DNA from: JAWSUT01 sp033549345
GTDB taxonomy: Bacteria > Bacillota > Dethiobacteria > Dethiobacterales > Dethiobacteraceae
DNA length: 64,000 nt
NCBI GenBank assembly: GCA_033549345.1
Contig: JAWSUT010000013.1
Coordinates: 15,266-79,265, forward strand
Direction: 5' to 3'
Shown in pieces: positions 42,606 through 50,734 of this stretch; within the stretch, counting starts at the first letter, position 1; each line of letters begins with the position of its first letter. The notes under the pieces are model-generated. The model saw only the letters and a list, made by a program, of their open reading frames with translations, searched no databases and was not told the DNA's origin. The translations under genes and the position numbers were made by a program.

Positions 42606-43763
42606 ATGGGGCGGTGCAGATATTTGCAGGAGATAAAAAGACTCGACCAGGCTATTCGCAATACTATATCTGCTGTAGAAGAGGGACAACGGGAAATTCA
42701 TTCCATTTCAGGCAGTGCCAGGCAACAGCGGGATGAGCTTCTGGCGAAGCTTGTGGACTTAAAGGGCGAAATTCTGGATGTGATTACAGCTGTTGACAGG
42801 CTGGAACGCGAAGAAAAACTGGCCCGGATTCATTTGATGGAAGTGAATCGCAATTTTACACGTTACTCAGAAAAAGACATCCAGCAGGCTTATGAAGAAG
42901 CGCAGCATATCCAACTGCAGCTGAGTATGATGCGCGAACGGGAATCTCAGCACAGAGCCCGCAGGGAGCAGCTGGAAGCCATGCTGCGCCGTCTGAGTGA
43001 AACAGTTCTCAGGGCCGAAAAGCTGGAGTCCCAGGTAGGTATGGCACTGCAGCTGATTTCCGGCGGTCTGCAGGGTGTCACAGTCAAACTGGATGAACTG
43101 CAGTTGCGCCAGCAGCTGTCGTTACGGATTATTAAAGCGCAGGAGGAAGAAAGGCTCCGTGTGGCCCGGGAAATTCATGACGGTCCCGCCCAGTCTATGG
43201 CCAACGTTGTGCTGCGTGCTGAAATTTGTGAGAAATTGATGGCGGTGGAGCCGGATAAGGTGCGGGCCGAGCTCCATGACTTAAAAGAAATGGTTAAAGA
43301 AAGCCTTGATGAAGTCAGAAAAATTATCTTCGACCTGCGGCCGATGGTTTTGGACGACCTGGGAGTTGTGCCCACACTGCGTCGCTTTATTGCAGAACTG
43401 CAAAAGAGAACGGAAATGAGCATTGAACTGGTGGTACTAAACGGTGAAGACCAGCGCCTTGCCAGTGCACTGGAAGTGGCGATATTCCGGATTGTTCAGG
43501 AATCTTTAAATAATATCTACAAACATGCACACGCAAAACGCAGTGTAATTAAACTGGAGATATTGTCCAGCCGCATCAATATTTCCATAGCGGATGACGG
43601 CTGCGGATTTGATACAGACAGAGTCATGAAAAACATTGATATGGATTGCTTTGGTCTTCTGGGGATGCGCGAACGGGTGGAACTGCTGGACGGACAGGTA
43701 AAGATTATTTCCGGTAAAGACAGAGGGACAGAGATTCAGGTCAGTATTCCGATAAAGGGGTGA
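42606..43763 (+). CDS. degS: sensor histidine kinase DegS
   Basis: A cytoplasmic HisKA_3-type kinase of 385 residues. The first 170 residues form a long coiled coil (DegS domain), followed by the phosphorylated His191 in REIHDGPAQSMANVV and the ATPase domain with IVQESLNNIYKHAHAK and DDGCGFD plus LLGMRERVELLDG. It phosphorylates the adjacent DegU. ATG 42606 has a weak site; a TTG at 42624 behind GGGCGGTG is a possible start. Its stop overlaps the leader of degU. Confidence 0.92.
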   Translation: MGRCRYLQEIKRLDQAIRNTISAVEEGQREIHSISGSARQQRDELLAKLVDLKGEILDVITAVDRLEREEKLARIHLMEVNRNFTRYSEKDIQQAYEEAQHIQLQLSMMRERESQHRARREQLEAMLRRLSETVLRAEKLESQVGMALQLISGGLQGVTVKLDELQLRQQLSLRIIKAQEEERLRVAREIHDGPAQSMANVVLRAEICEKLMAVEPDKVRAELHDLKEMVKESLDEVRKIIFDLRPMVLDDLGVVPTLRRFIAELQKRTEMSIELVVLNGEDQRLASALEVAIFRIVQESLNNIYKHAHAKRSVIKLEILSSRINISIADDGCGFDTDRVMKNIDMDCFGLLGMRERVELLDGQVKIISGKDRGTEIQVSIPIKG

Positions 43764-43768
43764 GCCGG

Positions 43769-44422
43769 ATGACATCAGAGAAGAAAATCAGGGTCGTTAT
43801 AGCCGACGATCATGCCCTGATTCGCGACGGACTAAGAAAGATACTTGCCATGCACGGTGACCTGGATGTGGTCGCGGAAGCCCCCGACGGCCAGGCAGCA
43901 TATGAAATGGCAGCTACATTAAGCCCGGATGTAATCCTGATGGACATCAATATGCCCAATATGAACGGTATTGAAGCGACCCGCCGGATCAAGCAGGAGT
44001 TTCCCAAAACAGGAGTCATTGCTCTTACCATACATGATGACGAGGAATATATCTATGAATTAATCAAAGTCGGTGTTTCTGCCTATGTCCTCAAGGATAT
44101 CGAAAGTGATTTTCTGATTAATACCATTCGCGCCGTTTCCCGTGGTGAAACCGTATATCACCCGAAAATTGCCGAGAAAATGTGCGGAGAGTTTCAGCGG
44201 ATAGCCATGCGCAGTGTGCACGAAGAATCCCTTTCACGCCGGGAAGTGGATGTGTTGGTCTTAATTGCACGGGGAAAAAGCAATAAGGAAATCGGCAGTG
44301 AGCTCTATATCAGTGAAAAAACAGTAAAAAACCATATCACCAACATTTTCCGTAAGATACGGGTCACGGACCGTACCCAGGCCGCCCTGTATGCTGTTAA
44401 GAACAGATTAGTCAAAATCTAA
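43769..44422 (+). CDS. degU: response regulator DegU
   Basis: 217 residues, NarL/LuxR type. The receiver domain has IADDHALIRDGLRKIL, the phosphorylated aspartate in VILMDINMPNMNGIEATR and the KD lysine. The output is a helix-turn-helix with SRREVDVLVLIARGKSNKEIGSELYISEKTVKNHITNIFRKIRV. ATG 43769 is set by AGGGGTG; a GTG at 43760 is less likely. DegU in other Firmicutes controls motility, biofilm and secretion; here it directly precedes the Tad pilus genes and is a natural candidate for regulating them. A terminator follows. Confidence 0.93.
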   Translation: MTSEKKIRVVIADDHALIRDGLRKILAMHGDLDVVAEAPDGQAAYEMAATLSPDVILMDINMPNMNGIEATRRIKQEFPKTGVIALTIHDDEEYIYELIKVGVSAYVLKDIESDFLINTIRAVSRGETVYHPKIAEKMCGEFQRIAMRSVHEESLSRREVDVLVLIARGKSNKEIGSELYISEKTVKNHITNIFRKIRVTDRTQAALYAVKNRLVKI

Positions 44423-44432
44423 CCTGGCAAAG

Positions 44433-44463
44433 AGAGTCCGGCAAACAATGGACTCTTTTTTTA
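44433..44463 (+). terminator. terminator after degU
   Basis: AGAGTCC (44433-44439), ten-base loop, GGACTCT (44450-44456), then a T run. Confidence 0.75.
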
Positions 44464-44475
44464 TTGCACAAAAAA

Positions 44476-44548
44476 TTGGGACTCTGGTCCCAGTTAAGTT
44501 GAGACCCCGGGCAGATACCGTAATTTTCCAGAGCATGGTACACTAACC
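44476..44548 (+). promoter_or_regulatory. pilin promoter module, copy 1 (before first Flp gene)
   Basis: Palindrome GGGAC-TCTG-GTCCC (44478-44491) followed at fixed distance by a 35-base block beginning GATACC (44514) with CCAGAGCATGGTACACTAAC; TACACT (44539-44544) is the likely -10. The whole 73 bases align without gaps to 44790-44862; 27 of the last 35 bases are identical. Confidence 0.7.
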
Positions 44549-44580
44549 TTAACACGTATTGAGTCCCGGAGGTGAGATAC

Positions 44581-44823
44581 TTGACCGGAACAATGAAACG
44601 ATTGTTGGTATCGGAAGAGGGCCAGGGAATGACCGAATATGCATTAATTATGGCCTGTGTGGTTCTGTTGGTTATCATAACACTCAGTCAGATTTCAGGG
44701 CCCATTAATAATTTACTTGCCAAGGTGATTGATGCATTCAGTGCACAAAGCGGTGCCGACGGAATCCAGCAGCTGGCACCCGCAGGAAATTGGGACCAGG
44801 GTCCCGCAGTTTTTATGACATAA
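44581..44823 (+). CDS. Flp/Fap type IVb pilin, first copy
   Basis: 80 residues. The leader MTGTMKRLLVSEEG ends at the prepilin-peptidase site (G before QGMTEYAL, with Glu at +5 and Tyr at +6), followed by one hydrophobic helix (LIMACVVLLVIITLSQI) and a tail of about 40 residues, longer than that of the second copy. TTG start at 44581, six bases after CGGAGGTG. Its last codons contain the palindrome of the second promoter module. The protein would assemble into a thin pilus. Confidence 0.9.
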   Translation: MTGTMKRLLVSEEGQGMTEYALIMACVVLLVIITLSQISGPINNLLAKVIDAFSAQSGADGIQQLAPAGNWDQGPAVFMT

Positions 44824-44862
44824 GGTCGATACCACAAATATCCAGACCATGTTAGACTTACC
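44790..44862 (+). promoter_or_regulatory. pilin promoter module, copy 2 (before second Flp gene)
   Basis: Palindrome GGGACC-AG-GGTCCC (44792-44805) then, at the same spacing as in copy 1, GATACC (44828) and CCAGACCATGTTAGACTTAC with TAGACT (44853-44858) as -10. It begins inside the 3' end of the first pilin gene. Confidence 0.7.
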
Positions 44863-44919
44863 ATAGAAATGCTTTCGGGTATCATACAATAAAATTTTTA
44901 AAAAACAGGAGGTAACAAA

Positions 44920-45114
44920 ATGAAGGAAATGGTTAAGCGGTTGTTTGTTGAGGAGTCGGGCCAGGGAATGACAGAGTATGCGTTAATTTTGGCTCTGGTA
45001 TCCATCATCGCAATTGGTGCGCTGATCACAATGGGTGACACAATCAAAACAATCTTTGGTAACATTACCACCGGTCTCGGTGGCGCAGACCCCAACGCTG
45101 GCACTACCATGTAG
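44920..45114 (+). CDS. Flp/Fap type IVb pilin, second copy
   Basis: 64 residues, the classical Flp form: MKEMVKRLFVEESG, cleavage before QGMTEYAL (Glu +5, Tyr +6), one helix (ILALVSIIAIGALITM) and a short tail GNITTGLGGADPNAGTTM. ATG 44920 follows AGGAGGT. Own promoter module and own strong terminator, so it can be made in large amount apart from the assembly genes. Probably the major pilin. Confidence 0.93.
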   Translation: MKEMVKRLFVEESGQGMTEYALILALVSIIAIGALITMGDTIKTIFGNITTGLGGADPNAGTTM

Positions 45115-45141
45115 TATCTGTTGAATGCTCCTCCCCAGGGT

Positions 45142-45173
45142 TGGCCCTGCCCGAAAGGGCAGGGCCATTTTTT
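45142..45173 (+). terminator. strong terminator after the second pilin gene
   Basis: TGGCCCTGCCC (45142-45152), GAAA, GGGCAGGGCCA (45157-45167), six T. Read-through would serve the Tad assembly genes. Confidence 0.88.
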
Positions 45174-45205
45174 AAAAATTAAGCGGTTGGATGGGGTGAT
45201 GAAAA

Positions 45206-45598
45206 TTGGCACTTAAGTGGATCAGAAACCAGAAGGGCCAGGCGTTGGTGGAATCGGCGCTGGTGCTTCCCATCATCCTGCTGCTGTTATTGGGAATGGT
45301 TGAGCTGGGCCGGGTAAGCAACGCCTATCTGGCAGTGATGCACGCTGCCAGGCACGGAGCCCGCTATGGAGCAGTGGGTGCCACAAACGATGAAATTATC
45401 TCCCGGGTACTAAGCTCAGCCGCACATTTGGACAGTACAAACCTGACGGTTCTCATTAACCCGGAGTCTGGGCGGCAAAGCGGACAGGACATCAAGGTAA
45501 CTGTAACCTACCCGATCACGATGCTTACACCACTGACCGGCAGTATTTTTACAGAACCGATTACTGTCAGAAGCGATATCACGATGCTAGTTGAGTGA
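45206..45598 (+). CDS. tadE: TadE-like pseudopilin
   Basis: 130 residues. MALKWIRNQKG is cut before QALVESALVLPIILLLLLGM (Glu at +5), a helix follows and an extracellular domain of about 90 residues. TadE-type pseudopilins are minor pilus parts. TTG 45206 lies after GGGGTGATG. It overlaps the frame of the TadG-like gene. Confidence 0.88.
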   Translation: MALKWIRNQKGQALVESALVLPIILLLLLGMVELGRVSNAYLAVMHAARHGARYGAVGATNDEIISRVLSSAAHLDSTNLTVLINPESGRQSGQDIKVTVTYPITMLTPLTGSIFTEPITVRSDITMLVE

Positions 45599-45609
45599 GG
45601 TGCAAACCG

Positions 45610-46554
45610 ATGAACCGGATGAATTGTCTTGGCAGTATGTTAAACAATCAACGGGGTTCTGTTATTGTCCTGTTGGCCATAGTGATGACAGGTCTTTTGG
45701 CCGGGGCGGCCGTTGTGACGGATATTGGTGTGAACTACGTCATCCAGGGCCGGCTATCCATCGCGGCAGACGCCGCGGCCCTTGCGGCGGGAACGAAGCT
45801 CGGTGGCGGGTACGATGAGATTACGCAGCTGGCAGTGACAACAGCAGAAAAAAACGGTGTGCCTGCTGAACGGGTTATTGTGGAAGTCGACAACGACGCC
45901 AAGGGTGTTACAGTCAGAACGCAGGCTCCCATGCAGTTGTATTTTGCTCAGATCTTCGGAGCTGAGGGTGGGGTCATGGAACAGCGTGCCCGGGTGGCAC
46001 TCACCAGGCCCATTGCATTTATGGATATCTATCCTCTGGGACTGGATGAGGAGATTACGTTTGAATATTTCAAACACGTTAATCTTTACAGCAAGGAGCT
46101 TTTGGGTTCCGGTAACTGGGGCGCTTTATATTTCGACGATTCAACCGGAACCAGTACATATCGGGTGCACCTCCAGGAGGGGTATCCCGGCCTGGTCACC
46201 ATCGGAGATGATGCAGAATCAAAAGGTGGTGCAACACCGCAGGCTATTAAAAAATCGCTGGACTACCGCTTTCAGTTGGCTGCCGAGACACACCAGTGCC
46301 AACTGGGAGAATGTCCGCCGGATTGCGCCCGCATTCTGGTGCTGCCGATTTACCGGGCGGTTCTTGATAACAACCAGAACAAAACGTCGGAAGTCATTAT
46401 TGTTGACTTTGCCGCGTTTTGGGTCAGTGAGTATGATATCGGCGGAGCCAAGACGGAAATCTGGGGTTACTTCATTAAACCCAATGTTAACCCGGCAATC
46501 AGTGTTGAGGGTGAAAGTCCCTACGGCATGACGGCTACACGTCTGGTAGAATAA
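45610..46554 (+). CDS. TadG-like pilus assembly protein
   Basis: 314 residues with an N-terminal Tad domain: MNRMNCLGSMLNNQRGSVIV, then a helix (LLAIVMTGLLAGAAVVTDIG) and the conserved IQGRLSIAADAAALAAGTKL. The +5 glutamate of pilins is missing, as is normal for TadG. The extracellular part has DEEITFEYFKHVNLYSKELLGSGNWG and a CQLGECPPDCAR cysteine cluster which may form disulphides. ATG 45610 lies eight bases after GAGGTG; the open frame goes back to 45595. Confidence 0.85.
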   Translation: MNRMNCLGSMLNNQRGSVIVLLAIVMTGLLAGAAVVTDIGVNYVIQGRLSIAADAAALAAGTKLGGGYDEITQLAVTTAEKNGVPAERVIVEVDNDAKGVTVRTQAPMQLYFAQIFGAEGGVMEQRARVALTRPIAFMDIYPLGLDEEITFEYFKHVNLYSKELLGSGNWGALYFDDSTGTSTYRVHLQEGYPGLVTIGDDAESKGGATPQAIKKSLDYRFQLAAETHQCQLGECPPDCARILVLPIYRAVLDNNQNKTSEVIIVDFAAFWVSEYDIGGAKTEIWGYFIKPNVNPAISVEGESPYGMTATRLVE

Positions 46555-46588
46555 ATAAACGTGCTAACAATTTCCGGAGGCAGAAAGG

Positions 46589-46702
46589 ATGTTTATATCC
46601 GCCGGCGGGGTTAAATATGCTCCCCCGAAAGCGACCCGCCGGCCTGCCCCGGACTTTTTCCATAAACCACATTATATGATAACGGAGGGGTTCCGACGAT
46701 GA
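46589..46702 (+). CDS. possible 37-residue leader ORF of cpaB
   Basis: MFISAGGVKYAPPKATRRPA and so on, ending in GFRR with a TGA that overlaps the ATG of cpaB (ATGA). An AAAGG site precedes it. It spans a strong hairpin: GCCGGCGGG (46601-46609) pairs with CCCGCCGGC (46635-46643). Either a coupled leader peptide or an accidental frame over an RNA structure. No homologue known to me. Confidence 0.3.
   Translation: MFISAGGVKYAPPKATRRPAPDFFHKPHYMITEGFRR
46601..46643 (+). promoter_or_regulatory. hairpin in the leader of cpaB
   Basis: Nine perfect GC-rich base pairs (46601-46609 with 46635-46643) enclosing GGGG/CCCC that can form an inner hairpin. No T run follows closely, so full termination is unlikely. 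Confidence 0.45.
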
Positions 46703-47427
46703 AGGGGAAAAAGTTTTTTCTGCTCTCATTAATATTGGCTGTCGTAGCGGCAGGTGCTGTATACAATTATCTCAATGAAATGGAGCAGAAGAGTAAAGCC
46801 GCCGCTAATCTGGTTGAAGTCTATGTGGCCAGTGCTGAGATTCCGGCCCGCACAAAACTGGAAGCATCTATGTTTGCTACGGTTGAGATCCCGGAAGATG
46901 CCATTCACAGCGATGCCATAACGGATGTATCGCAGTTAACCGGAACCTACGCCCGTGAGAGGCTGGCTGCAGGAGAACAGATTCTCTCTTCCCGGCTTGT
47001 TTTTGAAACCAGCCAGGCGGGCCTGTCCTATAAAATCTCTGAAGGGCACCGAGCTGTAACAGTGCCTGTTAACAATGTTTCGGGTGTAGCCGGTTATATT
47101 CTGCCGGGAGACTATGTGGACAGCATCGTGACCATCGACCCGCCTAACGATGGACAGACCATTACTGCAGTCGTCGCAGATAATATCCGCGTTCTGGCGG
47201 CCGGGCAGTACACATACGAACAGGACAATGAACAGCTGGTAGTGGATACAGTAACCCTGGATGTACCGGTGGATGCAGTGACTGCCATTGTCCAGGCATC
47301 GGAACGCGGCAGCCTGCGCCTGGTTCTTCGTCCGGCTGCAGATGAAACCAATCAGAAAATCAGGGCACACCGCCTTATGCAGTTCGGCCAGGGCCAGCCC
47401 CAACAGGTAAGTCAGCTTGATAATTAA
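46699..47427 (+). CDS. cpaB: Flp pilus assembly protein CpaB/RcpC
   Basis: 242 residues. N-terminal helix (KKFFLLSLILAVVAAGAVYNYL), then SAF/beta-clip domain (VYVASAEIPARTKLEASMFATVEIPEDAI) and the conserved RAVTVPVNNVSGVAGYILPGDYVDSIVTI. CpaB sits in the periplasm-like space of diderms; in monoderms it is probably outside the membrane. ATG in an ATGA overlap with the small upstream frame. First of the Tad assembly genes cpaB-tadZ-tadA-tadB-tadC. Confidence 0.92.
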   Translation: MKGKKFFLLSLILAVVAAGAVYNYLNEMEQKSKAAANLVEVYVASAEIPARTKLEASMFATVEIPEDAIHSDAITDVSQLTGTYARERLAAGEQILSSRLVFETSQAGLSYKISEGHRAVTVPVNNVSGVAGYILPGDYVDSIVTIDPPNDGQTITAVVADNIRVLAAGQYTYEQDNEQLVVDTVTLDVPVDAVTAIVQASERGSLRLVLRPAADETNQKIRAHRLMQFGQGQPQQVSQLDN

Positions 47428-47460
47428 ACTCTAAATCCATGGTAGCCGGGGGGAACAGAC

Positions 47461-49323
47461 ATGGAAAAAATAAAGCTGCTGGTAGTGGATGACATACCGC
47501 AAACACGTAAAGATATTATCCGCTTACTATACTTTGAGGATGATATGGTCGTTGTGGGTGAGGCGGTTGATGGTAAAGATGCGCTGCAAAAAATCGCTGA
47601 GTTGCAGCCGGATGTGGTGTTGATGGACATCAATATGCCGCAGATGGACGGCATTGCCGCCACGGAGCGCGCCTGTCATATGTATCCGCACGTTGCGGTT
47701 GTCATTATCTCTATCCAGGGTGAGTCGGAATATCTGAAAAAGGCCATGGTTGCCGGGGCGCGCGACTATCTTGTCAAGCCCCTCGGCAGCGAAGAAATGG
47801 CAAATACAATCCGTTCTGTATATAAACAGCAGTGCCTGCGGATGCCTAAGACTGCTCAAAATCAGCCGGCAGCTTCTGAGGCTCTGTCTGCTAATCAGCA
47901 GAAAGAACCCGGTAAAGCAGACCCACAGGTTTATTATACCGAGGAAAATATATCCCAACGGGCTTCGCAACAGCTTACCCGGCATGAGGGGCATTACTCC
48001 GGGAACGCTGCAGTCCCGCCGGAACCGGCGGCAACCAGGCAGACAGAACCTTCCCTGCAGGATCGTGTTCAGGCAATTTACCGCCAACGGGATGCCGTGA
48101 CACAGGACGGCCGTCATCACCAGGTACCAGATCCGGCCCGGCCCGAAACAGAGCAGCATTACAGTCACGCTAAGACACAAACTGAAAGCGGTCAGCAGCC
48201 GGTTCATACACAAACACCGGCACCACAGGACTACAGTGAATATCAAAACAGACCGACTCAGGAATACAGACAGCCCGAATATTCCCGCCAGAATTCCCCG
48301 GGTATGGCAGAATCCACAGGGTATCATGCACGGCCGCAGCAATATGAAGTAATCCACCCGGTGACACCACAGCAAATCAGACAGCAAAGCATACAGCAGA
48401 GAGTGGATTCACCCAGGCACGAACAAGAGCGGCCAAAGCCGGTTCAGCACCTAAGTGCACATCCTGCGGGCGAGATCAGAATCGAACGACAGAGCGGCCA
48501 GAGGCAAACAGTTTCCGTCCCGGATGAAAAGCCGCTTGGTTTTGTTACCGTAGTGTTTTGCGGAAAAGGAGGCGTAGGTAAAACTACGATTGCCACAAAC
48601 CTTGCCGTTGCACTGGTGCAGCAGGAAAAGAAAAAAGTTGCCCTAGTAGACTACGACCTGCAATTTGGTGATATTTCTGTTCTGCTGAATTTAGCAGACG
48701 GAAACAATATCAGTGATTTAGTGCAGGAGCCGGACGAGATAACGGATGAATTGCTGGAAAACTACATGATTCGTCATTTCACCGGAATCGACATCCTGCC
48801 GGCACCGCTCTTCCCACAGGATGCAGAATATATTACTGCCGACCATACCGACACCATACTGAAACATTTAAAGAAAATTTATGATTACGTCATTGTAGAC
48901 ACGGCAGGAATGTTTAATGAAATTAACCTGTCTGCCATGGATCTTGCGGACCAGATTTTACTGGTGACTACCAGGGATATTGTGACCATTAAGAACACAA
49001 AAACAAGCCTTAATATCCTGGAATCATTGAACTATCGTGATAAAATCCGTGTTGTGCTCAACCGCAGCGACCAGGACCTCGGAGTTGAAGTTGCCGACCT
49101 GGAGAAAGGGCTGGAGATTACGGTAGCGCACCAAATCTCCAGTGATGAGAAGGCCGTTATATCCTCGATTAATAAAGGTGTGCCCGTTGTTGTCAGCCAT
49201 CTCAACTCAGAGCTTTCCAAGTCGTTTAAACGGCTCTGTGAACGAATGACAAACGGTGGAAAGCATACAGTATCGAAAGAAAATCTGAAAAAGAGTATTA
49301 TCACCCGTATGTTTAGCCTGTAA
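47461..49323 (+). CDS. receiver domain / TadZ (CpaE) ATPase fusion
   Basis: 620 residues in three parts. 1-125: a complete response-regulator receiver with DDIPQTRKD, phosphorylatable Asp56 in VVLMDINMPQMDGIAATER and the KPL lysine. 125-355: a low-complexity linker rich in Gln, Pro, His and Glu. 355-620: a MinD-like ATPase of the TadZ/CpaE group with the deviant Walker A GKGGVGKTTIATNLAVALVQ (about 368-376), VALVDYDLQFGDIS and VIVDTAGMFN. TadZ proteins place the pilus machine at its site in the cell. The intact receiver implies control by phosphorylation, perhaps by DegS or another kinase. Confidence 0.9.
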   Translation: MEKIKLLVVDDIPQTRKDIIRLLYFEDDMVVVGEAVDGKDALQKIAELQPDVVLMDINMPQMDGIAATERACHMYPHVAVVIISIQGESEYLKKAMVAGARDYLVKPLGSEEMANTIRSVYKQQCLRMPKTAQNQPAASEALSANQQKEPGKADPQVYYTEENISQRASQQLTRHEGHYSGNAAVPPEPAATRQTEPSLQDRVQAIYRQRDAVTQDGRHHQVPDPARPETEQHYSHAKTQTESGQQPVHTQTPAPQDYSEYQNRPTQEYRQPEYSRQNSPGMAESTGYHARPQQYEVIHPVTPQQIRQQSIQQRVDSPRHEQERPKPVQHLSAHPAGEIRIERQSGQRQTVSVPDEKPLGFVTVVFCGKGGVGKTTIATNLAVALVQQEKKKVALVDYDLQFGDISVLLNLADGNNISDLVQEPDEITDELLENYMIRHFTGIDILPAPLFPQDAEYITADHTDTILKHLKKIYDYVIVDTAGMFNEINLSAMDLADQILLVTTRDIVTIKNTKTSLNILESLNYRDKIRVVLNRSDQDLGVEVADLEKGLEITVAHQISSDEKAVISSINKGVPVVVSHLNSELSKSFKRLCERMTNGGKHTVSKENLKKSIITRMFSL

Positions 49324-49335
49324 GGGGGGAGCAGT

Positions 49336-50712
49336 ATGTCTTTGTTGGAACGGTTGGAAAAAGTAAAACAGCAGGAAAAGACCGAAAAAAAACCGGGTTC
49401 CCCGGGTTTAATGGCAGTTGAGAAAAAAACAGAAGTGCAGCCTAAAGTCGATCCGTATACGAAACTGAAAATTAAGATCCATAAAAAGGTTATCGAAGAG
49501 ATGGGCAAGCACATTGAAACAGAGGGTGGCGAGAGCCTTTCGGAGCGTCTTTTAAAGCTGGTTTCCGAAGCCATTGATCAGGAAGTTTCCTTCATTCCAA
49601 GGGGTGATAAACAGCGTATTGTCACTGAGATTGTGGATGAGGCGATTGGTTTTGGCCCCATTCACCCGTTGCTAAACGATGAATCTGTTTCTGAAGTCAT
49701 GGTCAACGGACCCAACCAGGTTTACGTAGAAAGGAAAGGAAAACTGGAACTAACTGATGTCGTTTTTCGTAACAATGACCATGTTCTGCACATTATTGAA
49801 AAAATAGTGGCTCCCATTGGCCGGCGTATTGACGAGAGTTCGCCCATGGTAGATGCACGTCTGCCGGACGGTTCCCGTGTGAATGCCATTATTCCGCCCA
49901 TTTCCCTGGTCGGCCCCTCAATTACCATCCGGAAGTTTTCCGCAGACCCTCTGACAATCGACGATCTGCTGAGCTTTGGTACCATGAGCCTGGAAATGGC
50001 AGCGTTTCTGGAGGCGGCAGTTAAATCCCGGCTTAATGTGGTGGTGTCCGGAGGAACCGGCTCCGGTAAAACAACAACACTAAACGTCCTCTCCTCGTTT
50101 ATTCCCCATGACGAGCGAATTGTTACCATTGAGGATGCGGCAGAACTGCAGCTGCGCCAGGATCATGTCATTTCCCTGGAGACCAGGCCACCAAATATTG
50201 AAGGAAAAGGGGCCATTACCATTCGTGACCTGGTAAAGAACTCTCTGCGGATGCGCCCTGAACGGATTGTTGTGGGTGAGGTACGCAGCGGTGAAGCACT
50301 GGACATGCTTCAGGCCATGAATACCGGCCATGACGGCTCACTGACCACGGGTCATGCCAACTCTCCGCGTGATATGCTCTCGAGACTGGAAACAATGGTA
50401 CTGATGGCAGGCATGGACCTGCCGGTCCGTGCCATCCGTGAGCAGATTTCTTCAGCCATCGATCTGATTGTCCAACAGAGCCGCCTACGGGATGGGTCAC
50501 GGAAAGTGACACATATTACCGAGGTGCAGGGCATGGAAGGCGACATCATTGTGATGCAGGATCTGTTCAAATTTGAACAGACCGGCATGGATGAGGACGG
50601 CAAAGTAATCGGCAATTTCAGATCGACCGGAATCCGTCCGAAATTTATGAGTAATTTGGAAGCTGCGGGAATTAATCTGCCAACGGTAATGTTTGAAGAT
50701 GCACGATTCTAA
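49336..50712 (+). CDS. tadA: Tad pilus ATPase TadA/CpaF
   Basis: 458 residues, a hexameric secretion ATPase that drives pilus assembly. NDESVSEVMVNGPNQVYVERKGKL is the N-terminal domain, then the Walker A SGGTGSGKTTTLNVLSSFIP, Walker B RPERIVVGEVRSGEALDMLQAMNTGHDGSLTTGHANSP and His box. ATG 49336 lies 13 bases after tadZ, behind AAGGGGGGAG. Confidence 0.95.
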   Translation: MSLLERLEKVKQQEKTEKKPGSPGLMAVEKKTEVQPKVDPYTKLKIKIHKKVIEEMGKHIETEGGESLSERLLKLVSEAIDQEVSFIPRGDKQRIVTEIVDEAIGFGPIHPLLNDESVSEVMVNGPNQVYVERKGKLELTDVVFRNNDHVLHIIEKIVAPIGRRIDESSPMVDARLPDGSRVNAIIPPISLVGPSITIRKFSADPLTIDDLLSFGTMSLEMAAFLEAAVKSRLNVVVSGGTGSGKTTTLNVLSSFIPHDERIVTIEDAAELQLRQDHVISLETRPPNIEGKGAITIRDLVKNSLRMRPERIVVGEVRSGEALDMLQAMNTGHDGSLTTGHANSPRDMLSRLETMVLMAGMDLPVRAIREQISSAIDLIVQQSRLRDGSRKVTHITEVQGMEGDIIVMQDLFKFEQTGMDEDGKVIGNFRSTGIRPKFMSNLEAAGINLPTVMFEDARF

Positions 50713-50734
50713 AGATTAGTGGGGGGTGAGTATA

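Noticed and set aside
44581..45114. Riboswitch reading of the GGGAC/GTCCC palindromes
   Set aside because: The palindromes lie upstream of the predicted -10 elements and so are not in the RNA; an operator is more likely.
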